Shown here piece by piece: positions 24,985 through 34,013 of a stretch of DNA of 64,000 nucleotides. The stretch comes from Halobacteriovorax marinus. GTDB lineage: Bacteria; Bdellovibrionota; Bacteriovoracia; Bacteriovoracales; Bacteriovoracaceae. Location of the stretch: the NCBI GenBank assembly GCA_002163155.1, contig MAAO01000006.1:496001-560000 (forward strand), read 5' to 3'. Every line of letters begins with the position of its first letter. The first letter of the stretch is position 1. A model generated the notes under the pieces. The model worked only from the letters and a program-made list of their open reading frames with translations, ran no database searches and had not been told where the DNA came from. The translations under genes and the position numbers were made by a program.

Positions 24985-26235
24985 ATGAAGAAGATACTCA
25001 AGTGGACTATTATGATTTCAAGTGCACTTATTCTCCTTAGTCTAATTTATTTAAGTCCTTATATTCTATTTTCTTCTACTTCTAATATGGTGAAGTTCAA
25101 TGCCAAAAGTGAACTTGAGTTAGATCAATATTTACGTGAAATAACTTCTAAAGAAATGCCTCCAGCTATTGATGTAACTATTTTAAAAAAAGGAAAAGAA
25201 ATCTATTCTAAGGCCTTTGGTCTTGCGAATGGAATCACAGGTGAAAAAATTAGTAAGAGTCACGTTTATCATTTATGGTCCATGACAAAAACTTTCACTG
25301 CGGTAGCAATTTTTCAACTTATAGAAAAAGGATTCCTTAAAATAAATGATCCCATAAATAAGTATTTAGTACACTTTAGACCAGTTGATTTTGAAAAAAA
25401 GTCTATTGAAATAACTATTGGTCAATTACTTAATCATACTTCTGGCCTAAAAGACTTCGATATAAATATGTTGAAATGGACTCATAAAGTAAATGAACCA
25501 TATTACGGTGACTCAAAGATGGTTAAAGAGCGGTTAATAAACTATCAAGAGCTCAACCACAAACCAGGTAGTGTTAGTAAGTATGGAAATATAAACTATG
25601 TACTGTTGGGTGCAATTATTGAATCAATTACTAAGAATACATACGAAAATTATATTAGAGAATTTATTCTAAAACCTATGAAGATGAATGGTACTGGTTT
25701 TATCTATAGAAAAGATATGAATAAGTATATTGCTAAGGGAACTTTACACTCTCATCACTTTTGGAATTTTTTAATCAAATTCATGGGACCAAAAGATGGC
25801 TTCAATTTAATTTCTGATCGTTTAGTTAATAAGCGTTACTGGTTAGAAGAAATTTATACTGATTATTCTGCTTCTACTTCCTTAATTGGAACGGGAGAAG
25901 ATACTGCGCGCTTCGCCCAAATGTTGTTAAATGGTGGGGAAATTGATGGGGTAAAAATATTATCGAATGAGAGTACACAAGCTATTCTCTATAAAGGAAG
26001 AATTAACTCTCAAAGAAAAGAAGTATTAAATAATAAGAGGAAACTTGCTCTTGGTTTTGGCACGAAGACGTGGTTTGAACAAGGCCATGAACTTATTGGT
26101 CACGGTGGAGGAGGACCAGGTTTCGCCGTTCAATATTTAATAATTCCAAAGAAAGATCTGGTCATTGTCGTTCTTACAAATCAAAGCTTAATGCTGCAGT
26201 TTGATTTAGCCAAAGATATCGCATTTGTTTTTTGA
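24985..26235 (+). CDS. Membrane-anchored serine hydrolase, beta-lactamase/class C PBP family
   Basis: 416 aa. N-terminal membrane helix (about 7-30) places the catalytic part in the periplasm. Active-site motifs: S99-M-T-K102 (SxxK), Y200-G-N202 (YxN) and H373-G-G375 (HxG), the usual triad of the beta-lactamase/EstB/DD-peptidase family. IGQLLNHTSGL is a family signature. Could be an esterase, D-amino peptidase or DD-carboxypeptidase; nothing here decides. AGAAAG-type ribosome-binding site. Confidence 0.87.
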   Translation: MKKILKWTIMISSALILLSLIYLSPYILFSSTSNMVKFNAKSELELDQYLREITSKEMPPAIDVTILKKGKEIYSKAFGLANGITGEKISKSHVYHLWSMTKTFTAVAIFQLIEKGFLKINDPINKYLVHFRPVDFEKKSIEITIGQLLNHTSGLKDFDINMLKWTHKVNEPYYGDSKMVKERLINYQELNHKPGSVSKYGNINYVLLGAIIESITKNTYENYIREFILKPMKMNGTGFIYRKDMNKYIAKGTLHSHHFWNFLIKFMGPKDGFNLISDRLVNKRYWLEEIYTDYSASTSLIGTGEDTARFAQMLLNGGEIDGVKILSNESTQAILYKGRINSQRKEVLNNKRKLALGFGTKTWFEQGHELIGHGGGGPGFAVQYLIIPKKDLVIVVLTNQSLMLQFDLAKDIAFVF

Positions 26236-26318
26236 TTCTTGTATGAAATAAATTCTTAAATTTACTGAAGTTAGTATTTCAAGCTCATCAACCTTTAATA
26301 GCGAGGATGACTGTTGGA

Positions 26319-26453
26319 TTATTGAATGGGACAAAAGTATCCATGATGTTTTCCTCCATACTTTTCAATTAGCTTTATCCAGAGCACAGCGTATTCTTTA
26401 AATTCTTTATGCTTTGTGGGGTGAACTTCATAACGAATAATACAAGTGAACAA
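26319..26453 (-). pseudogene. Truncated NIPSNAP-family gene
   Basis: From TTG 26453, with GGGAG upstream, 44 codons read FTCIIRYEVHPTKHKEF and IEKYGGKHHGYFCP before TAA 26321-26319. This matches the first half of NIPSNAP proteins (MITC..RY...EF..Y...W..L....GG.HHGYFLPS), which are normally about 105 aa. The downstream part has several stops and is decayed. Confidence 0.6.
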
Positions 26454-26706
26454 ATTAATCTCCCTTTTTTGTCATTCTATAAGAAGAAATACTTAAAGTA
26501 GAGTGTAAATATTTAACGAAGAGGCTTATTTTAAATAATACTCGAACGAGACAAAATCCTTCTGTAAATTATTTGGCATTCTTTAATGCAACTTCAATTC
26601 ATCTACTTCTTCGACCATTTCTATAATCTATTAGATAAGTAGGTATCCTTTTAATAATACCAAATTATCTTAGTTTTTAGTTTTGTCTCTCTTTATTTCA
26701 AATTTA

Positions 26707-26737
26707 TATATTAAATTTAAAGATTAAATTTAATATA
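26707..26737. promoter_or_regulatory. 12+7+12 perfect inverted repeat, likely operator of the PadR-like gene
   Basis: Arms TATATTAAATTT and AAATTTAATATA flank AAAGATT. It lies just before a candidate -10 (TAGTAT, 26743-26748), and so in the promoter of the regulator gene that starts at 26768. PadR proteins often repress their own gene through such a dyad. Confidence 0.6.
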
Positions 26738-26767
26738 CCGAGTAGTATAGAACTATGGAGGTATTTA

Positions 26768-27112
26768 ATGGAAAAAGAGCTGAGTAATATTCGTCTAGGA
26801 TTTCTGACTTTTTATATTTTGAAATATGTTGAAAAAAAACCAGAAGTAGGTATGGCACCGTTTAGCGCCTTAATTGCTCAAGAGATTGAAGAGAAGAATC
26901 AGCTTGGAGCAGGTAAGAGTCTCGTTTTCTCAAGAGTAAATAGCCTCTGTGATAGTGGACATTTAATACCGAAGTGGGGCGTTTCTTCAAACCCCAGAGT
27001 TAAGAAGAAGGTGAAGTTCTTCTCTATATCTGTAAAAGGAAAGAAGTTAATAAAACAATTAGAGAAAGAGCAGAAAAGAATTAGTGATGTGTTATCAAAA
27101 CTGCCAGCTTAG
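26768..27112 (+). CDS. PadR-like winged-helix regulator
   Basis: 114 aa; GGAGG 6 nt before ATG. The layout is winged helix: N-terminal helix (LGFLTFYILKYVEK), a recognition-helix segment (GKSLVFSRVNSLCDSGHLI), a wing with basic residues (RVKKKVKFFSISVKG) and a C-terminal helix (KKLIKQLEKEQKRI) as dimer arm. This resembles small PadR/MarR-type repressors. The inverted repeat upstream supports autoregulation. Other targets unknown. It converges with the SIS-domain gene, overlapping by 4 bp. Confidence 0.65.
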   Translation: MEKELSNIRLGFLTFYILKYVEKKPEVGMAPFSALIAQEIEEKNQLGAGKSLVFSRVNSLCDSGHLIPKWGVSSNPRVKKKVKFFSISVKGKKLIKQLEKEQKRISDVLSKLPA

Positions 27113-27690
27113 TTAAGATGGTGCTCTAGGTATTGAGTGATAATGTGGCCAATGATCATATGAACATCTTCGGCGAAACCAGCGTCATCACCAGGTTGAG
27201 ACTCAATATGAATATGAGCATCACAGCGTTTTAGAAGTTCTCCACCATCTCCACCAACTAGAGCGAATGTTTTTACTTCCATTTTCTTTGCGGCCTGTGC
27301 TGTTAGAAGCAGGTTCTTACTGTTTCCAGATGAGCTAAGAATGACTAAGAGATCATCTTTTCTAGCTGTTACCTGTAAGAGTTTGGCGTAGGTTTCTTCA
27401 AATGAGTAATCATTGGAAAGTGAACTAATTTTAGCCGCATTATCTGAAAGAGATTGGCTTCGAAAAGGGTTGTCCCACTTCTTGGAAATTAATGAGAGTC
27501 CCATAGAGAAATGACACGCATTTAGTGCACTTCCACCATTACCTAGAAAGAAAACAGTTCCTTGTTTCTCTCTCGTCTGAAGAATAAGCTCTAATAGATT
27601 ATATAATTGAGAATCATCAAGGCCTGTAAGTAAGTCATTAATTTTACTTACATAATTATTCTTAATATTGCTGAAATCTTTAATATCCAA
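27109..27690 (-). CDS. SIS-domain phosphosugar isomerase, GmhA-like
   Basis: 193 aa. SIS-domain hallmarks: FLGNGGSALNACHF and the phosphate-binding SSSGNSKNLL loop, with DAGFAEDVHMIIGHII near the C-terminus as in sedoheptulose-7-phosphate isomerase (GmhA), whose reaction feeds ADP-heptose synthesis for LPS. Length matches GmhA. Neighbouring glycan genes agree with a sugar role. It could instead be DiaA-like, which shares the fold. Confidence 0.8.
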   Translation of the reverse strand: MDIKDFSNIKNNYVSKINDLLTGLDDSQLYNLLELILQTREKQGTVFFLGNGGSALNACHFSMGLSLISKKWDNPFRSQSLSDNAAKISSLSNDYSFEETYAKLLQVTARKDDLLVILSSSGNSKNLLLTAQAAKKMEVKTFALVGGDGGELLKRCDAHIHIESQPGDDAGFAEDVHMIIGHIITQYLEHHLN

Positions 27691-27808
27691 CTGAAGACCT
27701 TGATAAAATTAGTTATTTTTACGGTTACATAGTATATTTAACTAATCATATTTTATAGCAATTGCTAAGTAAACTCAAATCCTGTCAGTAGAGAGTTTGG
27801 CGTTATAC

Positions 27809-28981
27809 ATGGAAAAGAATCTAGTCAATATTGATCCCGAAAGAGAGCTTAAACAGGTCCTGCACTTTTCTAGTGAGTTTAATTTATACATTGCTATTAA
27901 AGTCTTATTGAAGAAAGACGCTACTCCCATGAGGCAATCAATCTACAATCATCTCTTAAGGGTTAGTCTTAAAAAGAGAATTCTTGCTGGACTCTATTCT
28001 TTATTTCCTCACTCTATACAATGCCTTTCAATCTTCGCTTATACTTTTCTAACCTGTGGAAAATGTCCTGCTGCAGATGAACTTGATGATAAGCAGTTTT
28101 GCTTTTTTGAAAACCCATCAGAATTAAAAGCTGTCACGGAACAGTTTTCTTCATCTCATTTTCAAGCAATTCAGGTTAACTTTAAAGTAAGTCGATTTCT
28201 AAAAAACCTTCAACTGGTTCAATTGAAAGATATCATACGAATATTTAAGTTCATCAACCTTCTGACAAAGAGATTTGGGTTACTCTACTGTGCAAGAGTT
28301 ACGCAACTGTTGATATTTTCTTTCTTCACTAATAAAAACAAGGATAAAGTTGGCGTTGCTTACTTCAGTAGTGACGCTTCTCCTTTTTCATTAGGAATCA
28401 TTTCAAGTTTAAATTACGATACTAAAACTTTGTATACACCACATGGAATTCTTCCTCGGTCTGAACATCTGCTCTTATTTAAGGAGAGTTCATTTTCAAC
28501 TAAGTACAACTTTTTAAACTTTCAAAATCAATCGCTGGGAATGACTCATTTCTTAGGGGAAGAGTTTAGTCCTAGTTTTGAAAAAATAGAGAAGAAGAAG
28601 TTAAATATAGGAATTATTTGTTCTTTAACTCCCAATAAAGAAGAGATTTTAAAGTTAGTTAAAGAGCTAAGTGAGCAAGGGCACTTAGTACATGTGAGAG
28701 CTCATCCTAATCAAATGGGGAATTGGGTAGAGGTGCTCTCAAACAACTTTGAGCCTGCAAGGTATGACTTGGCGATTTGTGGGAACACTGGTCACACTAT
28801 TAAGCTCTTAAACAACGCTATTCCTGTCTTATATAGCTCTAAGTTGGATTACGCTCCCTATGATATTTACTCTTTAATAGAAAAAAAGGTTCTCATCGAT
28901 ATATTACATTTAAATGATGTGGAATTTGTTTTAGACTTTTACAATAGTCACCAATGGAGAGAGCAGTGGAAAAATATCTAG
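27809..28981 (+). CDS. Putative surface-glycan glycosyltransferase-like protein
   Basis: 390 aa from ATG 27809; a TTG at 27797 is possible, and neither has a strong ribosome-binding site. No signal peptide. The C-terminal half reads like a GT-B fold: LYTPHGILPRSEH, KLNIGIICSLTPNKEE, VHVRAHPNQMG, and DLAICGNTGHTIKLLNNAIPVLY, similar to capsule or lipid-linked transferases. Family not assigned with certainty. It overlaps the following cytidylyltransferase-like gene by 28 bp, so the two act together. Confidence 0.6.
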   Translation: MEKNLVNIDPERELKQVLHFSSEFNLYIAIKVLLKKDATPMRQSIYNHLLRVSLKKRILAGLYSLFPHSIQCLSIFAYTFLTCGKCPAADELDDKQFCFFENPSELKAVTEQFSSSHFQAIQVNFKVSRFLKNLQLVQLKDIIRIFKFINLLTKRFGLLYCARVTQLLIFSFFTNKNKDKVGVAYFSSDASPFSLGIISSLNYDTKTLYTPHGILPRSEHLLLFKESSFSTKYNFLNFQNQSLGMTHFLGEEFSPSFEKIEKKKLNIGIICSLTPNKEEILKLVKELSEQGHLVHVRAHPNQMGNWVEVLSNNFEPARYDLAICGNTGHTIKLLNNAIPVLYSSKLDYAPYDIYSLIEKKVLIDILHLNDVEFVLDFYNSHQWREQWKNI

Positions 28982-29646
28982 TCCAAATCCCTGTGAAGAA
29001 AATATCAGAGAGATTAAGCGAGAAGAATACGAGAGAGTTCGTTGATACAACTCTCTTAGATATTGCCATTAAGAAAGCGTTAGAGATCTTTCCTGCTAAA
29101 GTCGTTTATTTAAATACAGATTGTAAAAAGGCTCAGGCCATAGCGAGTAAGTATGGAATTTGTATTTATGAGCGAAATATAGATCTATGTAATAATAATG
29201 TGACTTTAGATACTTTCACATATGATTTCTTAGAACAGCACCCCTGTGAAAATGTGATTCTGATCAATACTATTTCTCCTCTGTTAGAAGTAGAAACCTT
29301 ACAGAGTATGATCGAACACTTTGAGAGTAAGGATGAATTGAGCTCTCTAATAAGTGGAAATAAGTTTCTCTTACATGGTTTTATGGAAAGCCAGGCCATT
29401 AACTTTAAAAATACAGGTTCCATTCCTACCACTCAGAATCTGAAAGATATTGAGTTTTGTAATTGGGGATACGGTATTTGGAATAGTGAAGTTTTTAGGT
29501 CAAACTTCAAATTAGATCAAAGGTCTGTCCTATGTGATGGATTTGAGATATTTGATTGCCCTAGCTTGAATTCAATCAAGATTAGTACTGAGAAGGACTT
29601 TAAAGAGGCTGAAGAAATTTACCGATTTCTAAGCAGTAGAGCCTAG
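28954..29646 (+). CDS. Acylneuraminate cytidylyltransferase-like protein
   Basis: 230 aa. N-terminus YLVQIPVKKISERLSEKNTREF follows the nucleotide-binding start of CMP-sugar synthetases (IPARGGSKRLPGKN), but the Gly-rich loop is replaced. Later VILINTISPLLE matches the LLQPTSPL motif, and the end SIKISTEKDFKEAEEI matches the IDTEEDL motif near the C-terminus. Probably activates a nonulosonic acid or a similar sugar. The altered loop may mean a non-catalytic or different-substrate member. Confidence 0.6.
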   Translation: MERAVEKYLVQIPVKKISERLSEKNTREFVDTTLLDIAIKKALEIFPAKVVYLNTDCKKAQAIASKYGICIYERNIDLCNNNVTLDTFTYDFLEQHPCENVILINTISPLLEVETLQSMIEHFESKDELSSLISGNKFLLHGFMESQAINFKNTGSIPTTQNLKDIEFCNWGYGIWNSEVFRSNFKLDQRSVLCDGFEIFDCPSLNSIKISTEKDFKEAEEIYRFLSSRA

Positions 29647-29723
29647 TCCTCATTGGTCCATTTGCCATTTCTCTTTCTTCTCATATAGAATATTTTTAAT
29701 ATTTCATTTAACAAGGATGTCAC

Positions 29724-30137
29724 ATGAAAACACTTCTCTCTATGCTTACTATTTTATTTTCTTATTCAGCAATTGCTGGAATCTCGCTAGATATCGATTT
29801 CAAAAATAATGAATCAGGTAAGGAAATTCTCTTCAAAAAGAAAGTTGAAACATTCTTAGATGAAACTAGAACATTCACTATTCCAAACTCAAAGAATATA
29901 TTAGAAGTTAGAGTGACTGATAGAATTCCTGAGGTCCTCTTAAATGGAGAAAAGGGTGAGAATCAAGTTCTTATCAGTATGAAAGTTATTGAGTTGATTG
30001 ATGGAAAGAGAAAGGTAATTGCTTCTCCCACTGTAGTATCGCTTCTAGGTGAAGAAGCCTCTTTTAATACTTATGAAGGTGAAGATATGAAAAGTCCTAT
30101 TATGAGTTTAAAATTAATCCCTTCTAGAATAAAATAA
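29724..30137 (+). CDS. Small exported protein with secretin-like segment
   Basis: 137 aa. Signal peptide (KTLLSMLTILFSYSAIA). The mature part ends with a stretch (VIASPTVVSLLGEEASFNTYE) that resembles the strand-turn SPRVLTLDGQEASF of secretin domains, though the protein is far too short to be a secretin. Other regions are beta-rich. Periplasmic or secreted; role unknown. AAGGATG-type ribosome-binding site. Closed by a strong terminator. Confidence 0.65.
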   Translation: MKTLLSMLTILFSYSAIAGISLDIDFKNNESGKEILFKKKVETFLDETRTFTIPNSKNILEVRVTDRIPEVLLNGEKGENQVLISMKVIELIDGKRKVIASPTVVSLLGEEASFNTYEGEDMKSPIMSLKLIPSRIK

Positions 30138-30170
30138 AAAAAAGCCCACTGAACGTGGGCCTTTTTATTT
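30137..30170. terminator. Bidirectional rho-independent terminator
   Basis: GCCCAC (30144-30149), 5-nt loop, GTGGGC (30155-30160), flanked by A-run on the left and CTTTTTATTTT on the right. It serves the 29724 gene and the convergent SulP gene. Confidence 0.92.
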
Positions 30171-30191
30171 TAAAATTTTGAATTTATTTTA

Positions 30192-31682
30192 TTAATGTGA
30201 TTTAGCCACGAACATATTACCGGCCTTATCGATCACACTCTGGCAATCAGGGCTTAGGTTCTTGATATAAACTTCTTTATCAAAGGCCTTATACTTCTCA
30301 ACTAAATTATTGATAACTTCAATACTTGAAAAGTCACAGACTCTTGAATCTTTAAAATCAAGGTAGATTCTCTTAGTATCTTCTTTTGGATTGAAAAGCT
30401 CTTGAAAACTTTGCACAGATCCAAAGAAGAGTGGACCATTGAGTTTATAATGTTTGTAACCTTCTTCATCAATATATTCTTCTGCATGAATTCTTTCAGA
30501 TTTCTTCCAAGCAAAGACTAGTGCTGAAACAACGACACCACAAGCAACGGCGATAGCAAGATCTGTAAAAACAGTTACTGTTGAAACAAGGATGATAACA
30601 AAGGCATCTTCTTTTGGAATCTTTCCAAGAATTCTAATGCTTGACCATTCAAACGTTCCAATTACAACCATGAACATTACACCAACTAGAGCTGCTAGAG
30701 GAATGAGTTCTATCAAGCTTGAAGCTACTACAATGAAGAATAAAAGAAAGAGTGCAGCACTAACTCCTGAAGCACGACCTCGTCCTCCTGAGTTTACGTT
30801 GATCATACTTTGACCAATCATGGCACAACCACCCATTCCACCAAAGAAACCTGTAACTAAGTTTGCAAGTCCTTGACCCACACATTCTCTATTAGCACGA
30901 CCTCTTGTCTCTGTGATTTCATCAACTAATTGCAGAGTCATTAGAGATTCGATAAGACCAATGGCCGCCAATATACAAGAGTAAGGAAGGATGATTCTAA
31001 ATGTTTCCATAGTAAATGGAACACTTGGAATATGAAATGTTGGAAGTCCACCACCAACTGAGGCCATATCAAGAACTGTCCTAGTATCTAAACCTAAGAG
31101 ATGAACTAGACCTGTAACAGCAACGATTCCTACTAGTGTCGAAGGAATAGCTTTTGTGAGCTTAGGTAGAAAGTGAATAATGAACATTGTAAGACCAACG
31201 AGTCCTAGCATTAGAAACATGTCTTTAGACTCAAGCCAAGTCATGATTCCTTCACTATTTTCATATTTAAACTGTGAAAGTTGTGCGAGGAATATGATGA
31301 TGGCAAGACCATTAACAAATCCCAACATCACTGAATGGGGGATAAGTCGTACAAATTTTCCAAACTTTAATACACCCGCTAGGATCTGAATAATTCCCAT
31401 GAGAACTACAGTGGCAAAGAGATACTCAACCCCGTTATTAGCGACAAGAGAAACCATCACTACTGCTAGCGCGCCTGTGGCTCCTGAAATCATCCCAGGT
31501 CTTCCGCCACAAATAGATGTGATAAGTCCAACTAGAAATGCAGCGTAGAGTCCAACAAGAGGATCTACTCCGGCCACAAATGAAAATGCAACTGCTTCTG
31601 GAACAAGTGCAAGGGAAACAGTTAAACCTGACAAAATGTCATTTTTAAGCGTTTCTTTTGTTTTAGAAATTAATTCGAACAT
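30192..31682 (-). CDS. SulP-family anion transporter with STAS domain
   Basis: 496 aa from ATG 31682 (AAGGAAG upstream); an upstream start at 31748 lacks support. The N-terminal about 390 residues form many membrane helices with the SulP hallmark LSGLTVSLALVPEAVAFSFVAG and the GGMGGCAMIGQSMIN half-helix region. The C-terminal STAS domain follows (LNGPLFFGSVQSF, YLDFKDSRVCDFSSIEVI). Transports sulfate, bicarbonate or dicarboxylate by symport; the substrate cannot be told. Inner membrane. Confidence 0.92.
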   Translation of the reverse strand: MFELISKTKETLKNDILSGLTVSLALVPEAVAFSFVAGVDPLVGLYAAFLVGLITSICGGRPGMISGATGALAVVMVSLVANNGVEYLFATVVLMGIIQILAGVLKFGKFVRLIPHSVMLGFVNGLAIIIFLAQLSQFKYENSEGIMTWLESKDMFLMLGLVGLTMFIIHFLPKLTKAIPSTLVGIVAVTGLVHLLGLDTRTVLDMASVGGGLPTFHIPSVPFTMETFRIILPYSCILAAIGLIESLMTLQLVDEITETRGRANRECVGQGLANLVTGFFGGMGGCAMIGQSMINVNSGGRGRASGVSAALFLLFFIVVASSLIELIPLAALVGVMFMVVIGTFEWSSIRILGKIPKEDAFVIILVSTVTVFTDLAIAVACGVVVSALVFAWKKSERIHAEEYIDEEGYKHYKLNGPLFFGSVQSFQELFNPKEDTKRIYLDFKDSRVCDFSSIEVINNLVEKYKAFDKEVYIKNLSPDCQSVIDKAGNMFVAKSH

Positions 31683-31880
31683 CAAGGTTCTTCCTTTGTA
31701 ATATAATTTTGTTTCTACCTTTATATAGGTAATAACCAACTTTCTCAATTTTTAAGTAATAAAGTCTCTATTTTGAGGAAAAATAAAGGGGTTGTAAATG
31801 AATAATATTTGCGAGATTTGTCAACTGGCAATATACTGTTGTTCAATTCTATTTATATAAATCATACCGAGGAATAATCT

Positions 31881-32435
31881 ATGAAGTTTTTAATCTCATT
31901 TCTTTTACTACAATCAATTACTTTTGCTGCATGTTTGGAGACAACTACTAAAGATATACAAGTCAAGTGGACGGCTTTTAAGACGCCTGAAAAAGTTGGA
32001 GTAGGTGGAACTTTTAAGAAAGTAAAATTTGCTAGTAAATTGAAAGGAGACTCTATTACGTCAGTAATTAAAAAAGCAAAATTCTCTATTGATAGTTCAT
32101 CCGTCTTTACGAAAAATTCAGCTAGAGATATGAAAATCTCAAAGTTCTTTTTCAAGCCTATGATGGATGGGGCGAAGATTGAAGGTGAAGTGGTTAGTAT
32201 GAACGCCAAGAAAGTTGTTGTGCTTTTTAAAATGAATAAGAAGAGTGTCAAAGTACCTCTTAACTATACGGTTTCAAATAATGAATTAAAGGCCTCAGGA
32301 ACACTTGATGTACTAGACTTCTCTTTAAATAGTCAGCTTGCAGCTTTAAATAAGGCCTGTTTTGCAAAACATAAGGGAAAGACTTGGAGTGATGTTGACG
32401 TTGTTTTAATGGCAAAATTTAAGAAGTGTAAATAG
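31881..32435 (+). CDS. YceI-like periplasmic protein
   Basis: 184 aa. Signal peptide (KFLISFLLLQSITFA, cleavage before CLE). VKWTAFKTPEKVGVGGTF at about residues 28-45 is the first strand pair of YceI-like lipocalin folds, and the alternating pattern continues. YceI-family proteins bind polyisoprenoids in the periplasm; the ligand here is not known. A single cistron with its own terminator. Confidence 0.8.
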   Translation: MKFLISFLLLQSITFAACLETTTKDIQVKWTAFKTPEKVGVGGTFKKVKFASKLKGDSITSVIKKAKFSIDSSSVFTKNSARDMKISKFFFKPMMDGAKIEGEVVSMNAKKVVVLFKMNKKSVKVPLNYTVSNNELKASGTLDVLDFSLNSQLAALNKACFAKHKGKTWSDVDVVLMAKFKKCK

Positions 32436-32442
32436 GGACTTA

Positions 32443-32475
32443 AAAAGAGCTCTTTAGGAGCTCTTTTATTTTTCT
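32443..32475. terminator. Bidirectional rho-independent terminator
   Basis: AAAAGAGCTC (32443-32452), 5-nt loop, GAGCTCTTTT (32458-32467), then ATTTTT. Lies between convergent YceI-like and carboxypeptidase genes. Confidence 0.9.
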
Positions 32476-32477
32476 TT

Positions 32478-33824
32478 CTATAATTGAATAGACTTAAACG
32501 CTCCATTCTCTTTTATATCATCTGCTCGAATTTCTTTTTCAAATGAATACTTCTTGCTTCCACTTTCTAGTTCAATTAAGTACTTTCCTGGAGCGAGAAC
32601 TTTATAGAACTCTGAGCCTTCAAAATCTAAACTCTCTAGGAGTTGAAAACTATTACCTCGGAAGTTTTTAATAGTGACTCTACCTTTCTTAGGGGAATCA
32701 AGTTTGAATCCAAAACCTTGGTGAACTCTCTGCATATACTTGATAAGAGAGGCCCTATTTTTTTTGTAATAGCCTGGGACTTGTGAATAACTAGGCCACT
32801 TAGAGTGAGATAACTCAATTGTGACTTGTAGATCATTGTGCCAGTGGTAACTCCAGTCTTGCATTCCACCGTTAATTTCGTACCAGTCGTAACCATTTAC
32901 GATCCCATCAATGAACTCTCTATTGTCTCTCATAGAGGGAATGCTTGCTGCATATTCTCTTGAGAGGTCAATGACTAGATTCATATAAGGAAAGTCTGAA
33001 GACTTTGTATCCCATGGGTAATTTACAACTTCAGTTCCACCGTGGAAGTTTGCAGAAAGAGCAAAGTGCCTACGATTTTGAAACTCCATCATAGCAACAG
33101 TTTCTAATTCTCTATTGGCCGTAGTATTTTCAGTGAAGTCAAAAGCTCTCGCATCTCTTTCAACATCCGGGAAATCTCTATTGAGATCACGCCAGTTACT
33201 ATTTCCTCTTCTTCTTTTAGCTGCACCATCTGGGTTTAAAGAAGGCATAATGAAAATTTCAGTATTGTTGACTAGCGTGGTGATTTCTTGATCATTTTTA
33301 GAATATTTCGAAGCAAGTTCGTCAATTAATGAAACCATGAGCTCTCTACCAACTATTTCATCACCATGCATATTTGCAACGTATTTAAATTCTGGTTCAA
33401 CTTCATCTACATTTACATTGTCAGAAATTTTCATAACCCAAAGGTCTCTTCCTGTTTCAGTTTTACCAATGCTTATTAGTTTTAATATTTTTGGGTATTT
33501 CTTTTGTAGTGCAATTAATCTTGATTCGATTTGTTCTGGGCTAGGGTAAGATAATAATGAATTACGTTTATCGATACTGTTACTTAAAGAACGGAAAGAA
33601 ACAGGCGAGTTGGCCGTGAGCCACTTCTTTAAACCTTTTGGTCCATAAACTTCATATCCCTTAGAAGAAGGGTGATCTACAATAAATTTACCTTGTGCAT
33701 GAATAGTCTTTAAGAAAGAGCGATTGGTATCATTAACAAAGAATCCAACCTCAGCTAAGTTTGCAGCTTGAGCTTGAAAGAGAAAACAGCTCATCAGGAA
33801 TGTCAGGAGAATTTGTTTAATCAT
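32478..33824 (-). CDS. Secreted M14-family zinc carboxypeptidase (carboxypeptidase D/N type)
   Basis: 448 aa from ATG 33824 (AAGGAC upstream); a start at 33881 would precede the signal peptide with 19 extra residues. Signal peptide ends near AQA20. Zinc ligands H153 and E156 (MHGDE) and H261 (NFHGG), catalytic E337 (TIELS), and substrate-binding R/N in SLNPDG and LNRDFPD. A C-terminal transthyretin-like beta domain (about 365-448) is typical of subfamily M14B. Removes C-terminal residues, likely from prey or environmental peptides. Confidence 0.93.
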   Translation of the reverse strand: MIKQILLTFLMSCFLFQAQAANLAEVGFFVNDTNRSFLKTIHAQGKFIVDHPSSKGYEVYGPKGLKKWLTANSPVSFRSLSNSIDKRNSLLSYPSPEQIESRLIALQKKYPKILKLISIGKTETGRDLWVMKISDNVNVDEVEPEFKYVANMHGDEIVGRELMVSLIDELASKYSKNDQEITTLVNNTEIFIMPSLNPDGAAKRRRGNSNWRDLNRDFPDVERDARAFDFTENTTANRELETVAMMEFQNRRHFALSANFHGGTEVVNYPWDTKSSDFPYMNLVIDLSREYAASIPSMRDNREFIDGIVNGYDWYEINGGMQDWSYHWHNDLQVTIELSHSKWPSYSQVPGYYKKNRASLIKYMQRVHQGFGFKLDSPKKGRVTIKNFRGNSFQLLESLDFEGSEFYKVLAPGKYLIELESGSKKYSFEKEIRADDIKENGAFKSIQL

Positions 33825-34013
33825 GTATGTGTCCTTAATAATGTGCTGTGAAAACTTATCTTTAAATTGAGGTAAATTCAATATAAGTGAAATAATGTTA
33901 GACTTTATTTGTTTTTTATCTACGTGAAAACGGTGGGTTAGCGAGTGATTTTGCCATGAGTTAGGATAGAACTTAATTCACACTTTAATGCTATCATTCA
34001 CTAAATGAGATGA

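Larger units (their letters stand above)
26236..26767. other. 530-bp intergenic region holding a NIPSNAP relic and a palindromic operator
   Basis: No intact gene. The left part carries a truncated NIPSNAP-like frame on the minus strand (26319-26453). The right end carries a 12+7+12 inverted repeat upstream of the PadR-like gene (26707-26737). The rest is AT-rich with nothing recognised. Confidence 0.55.
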
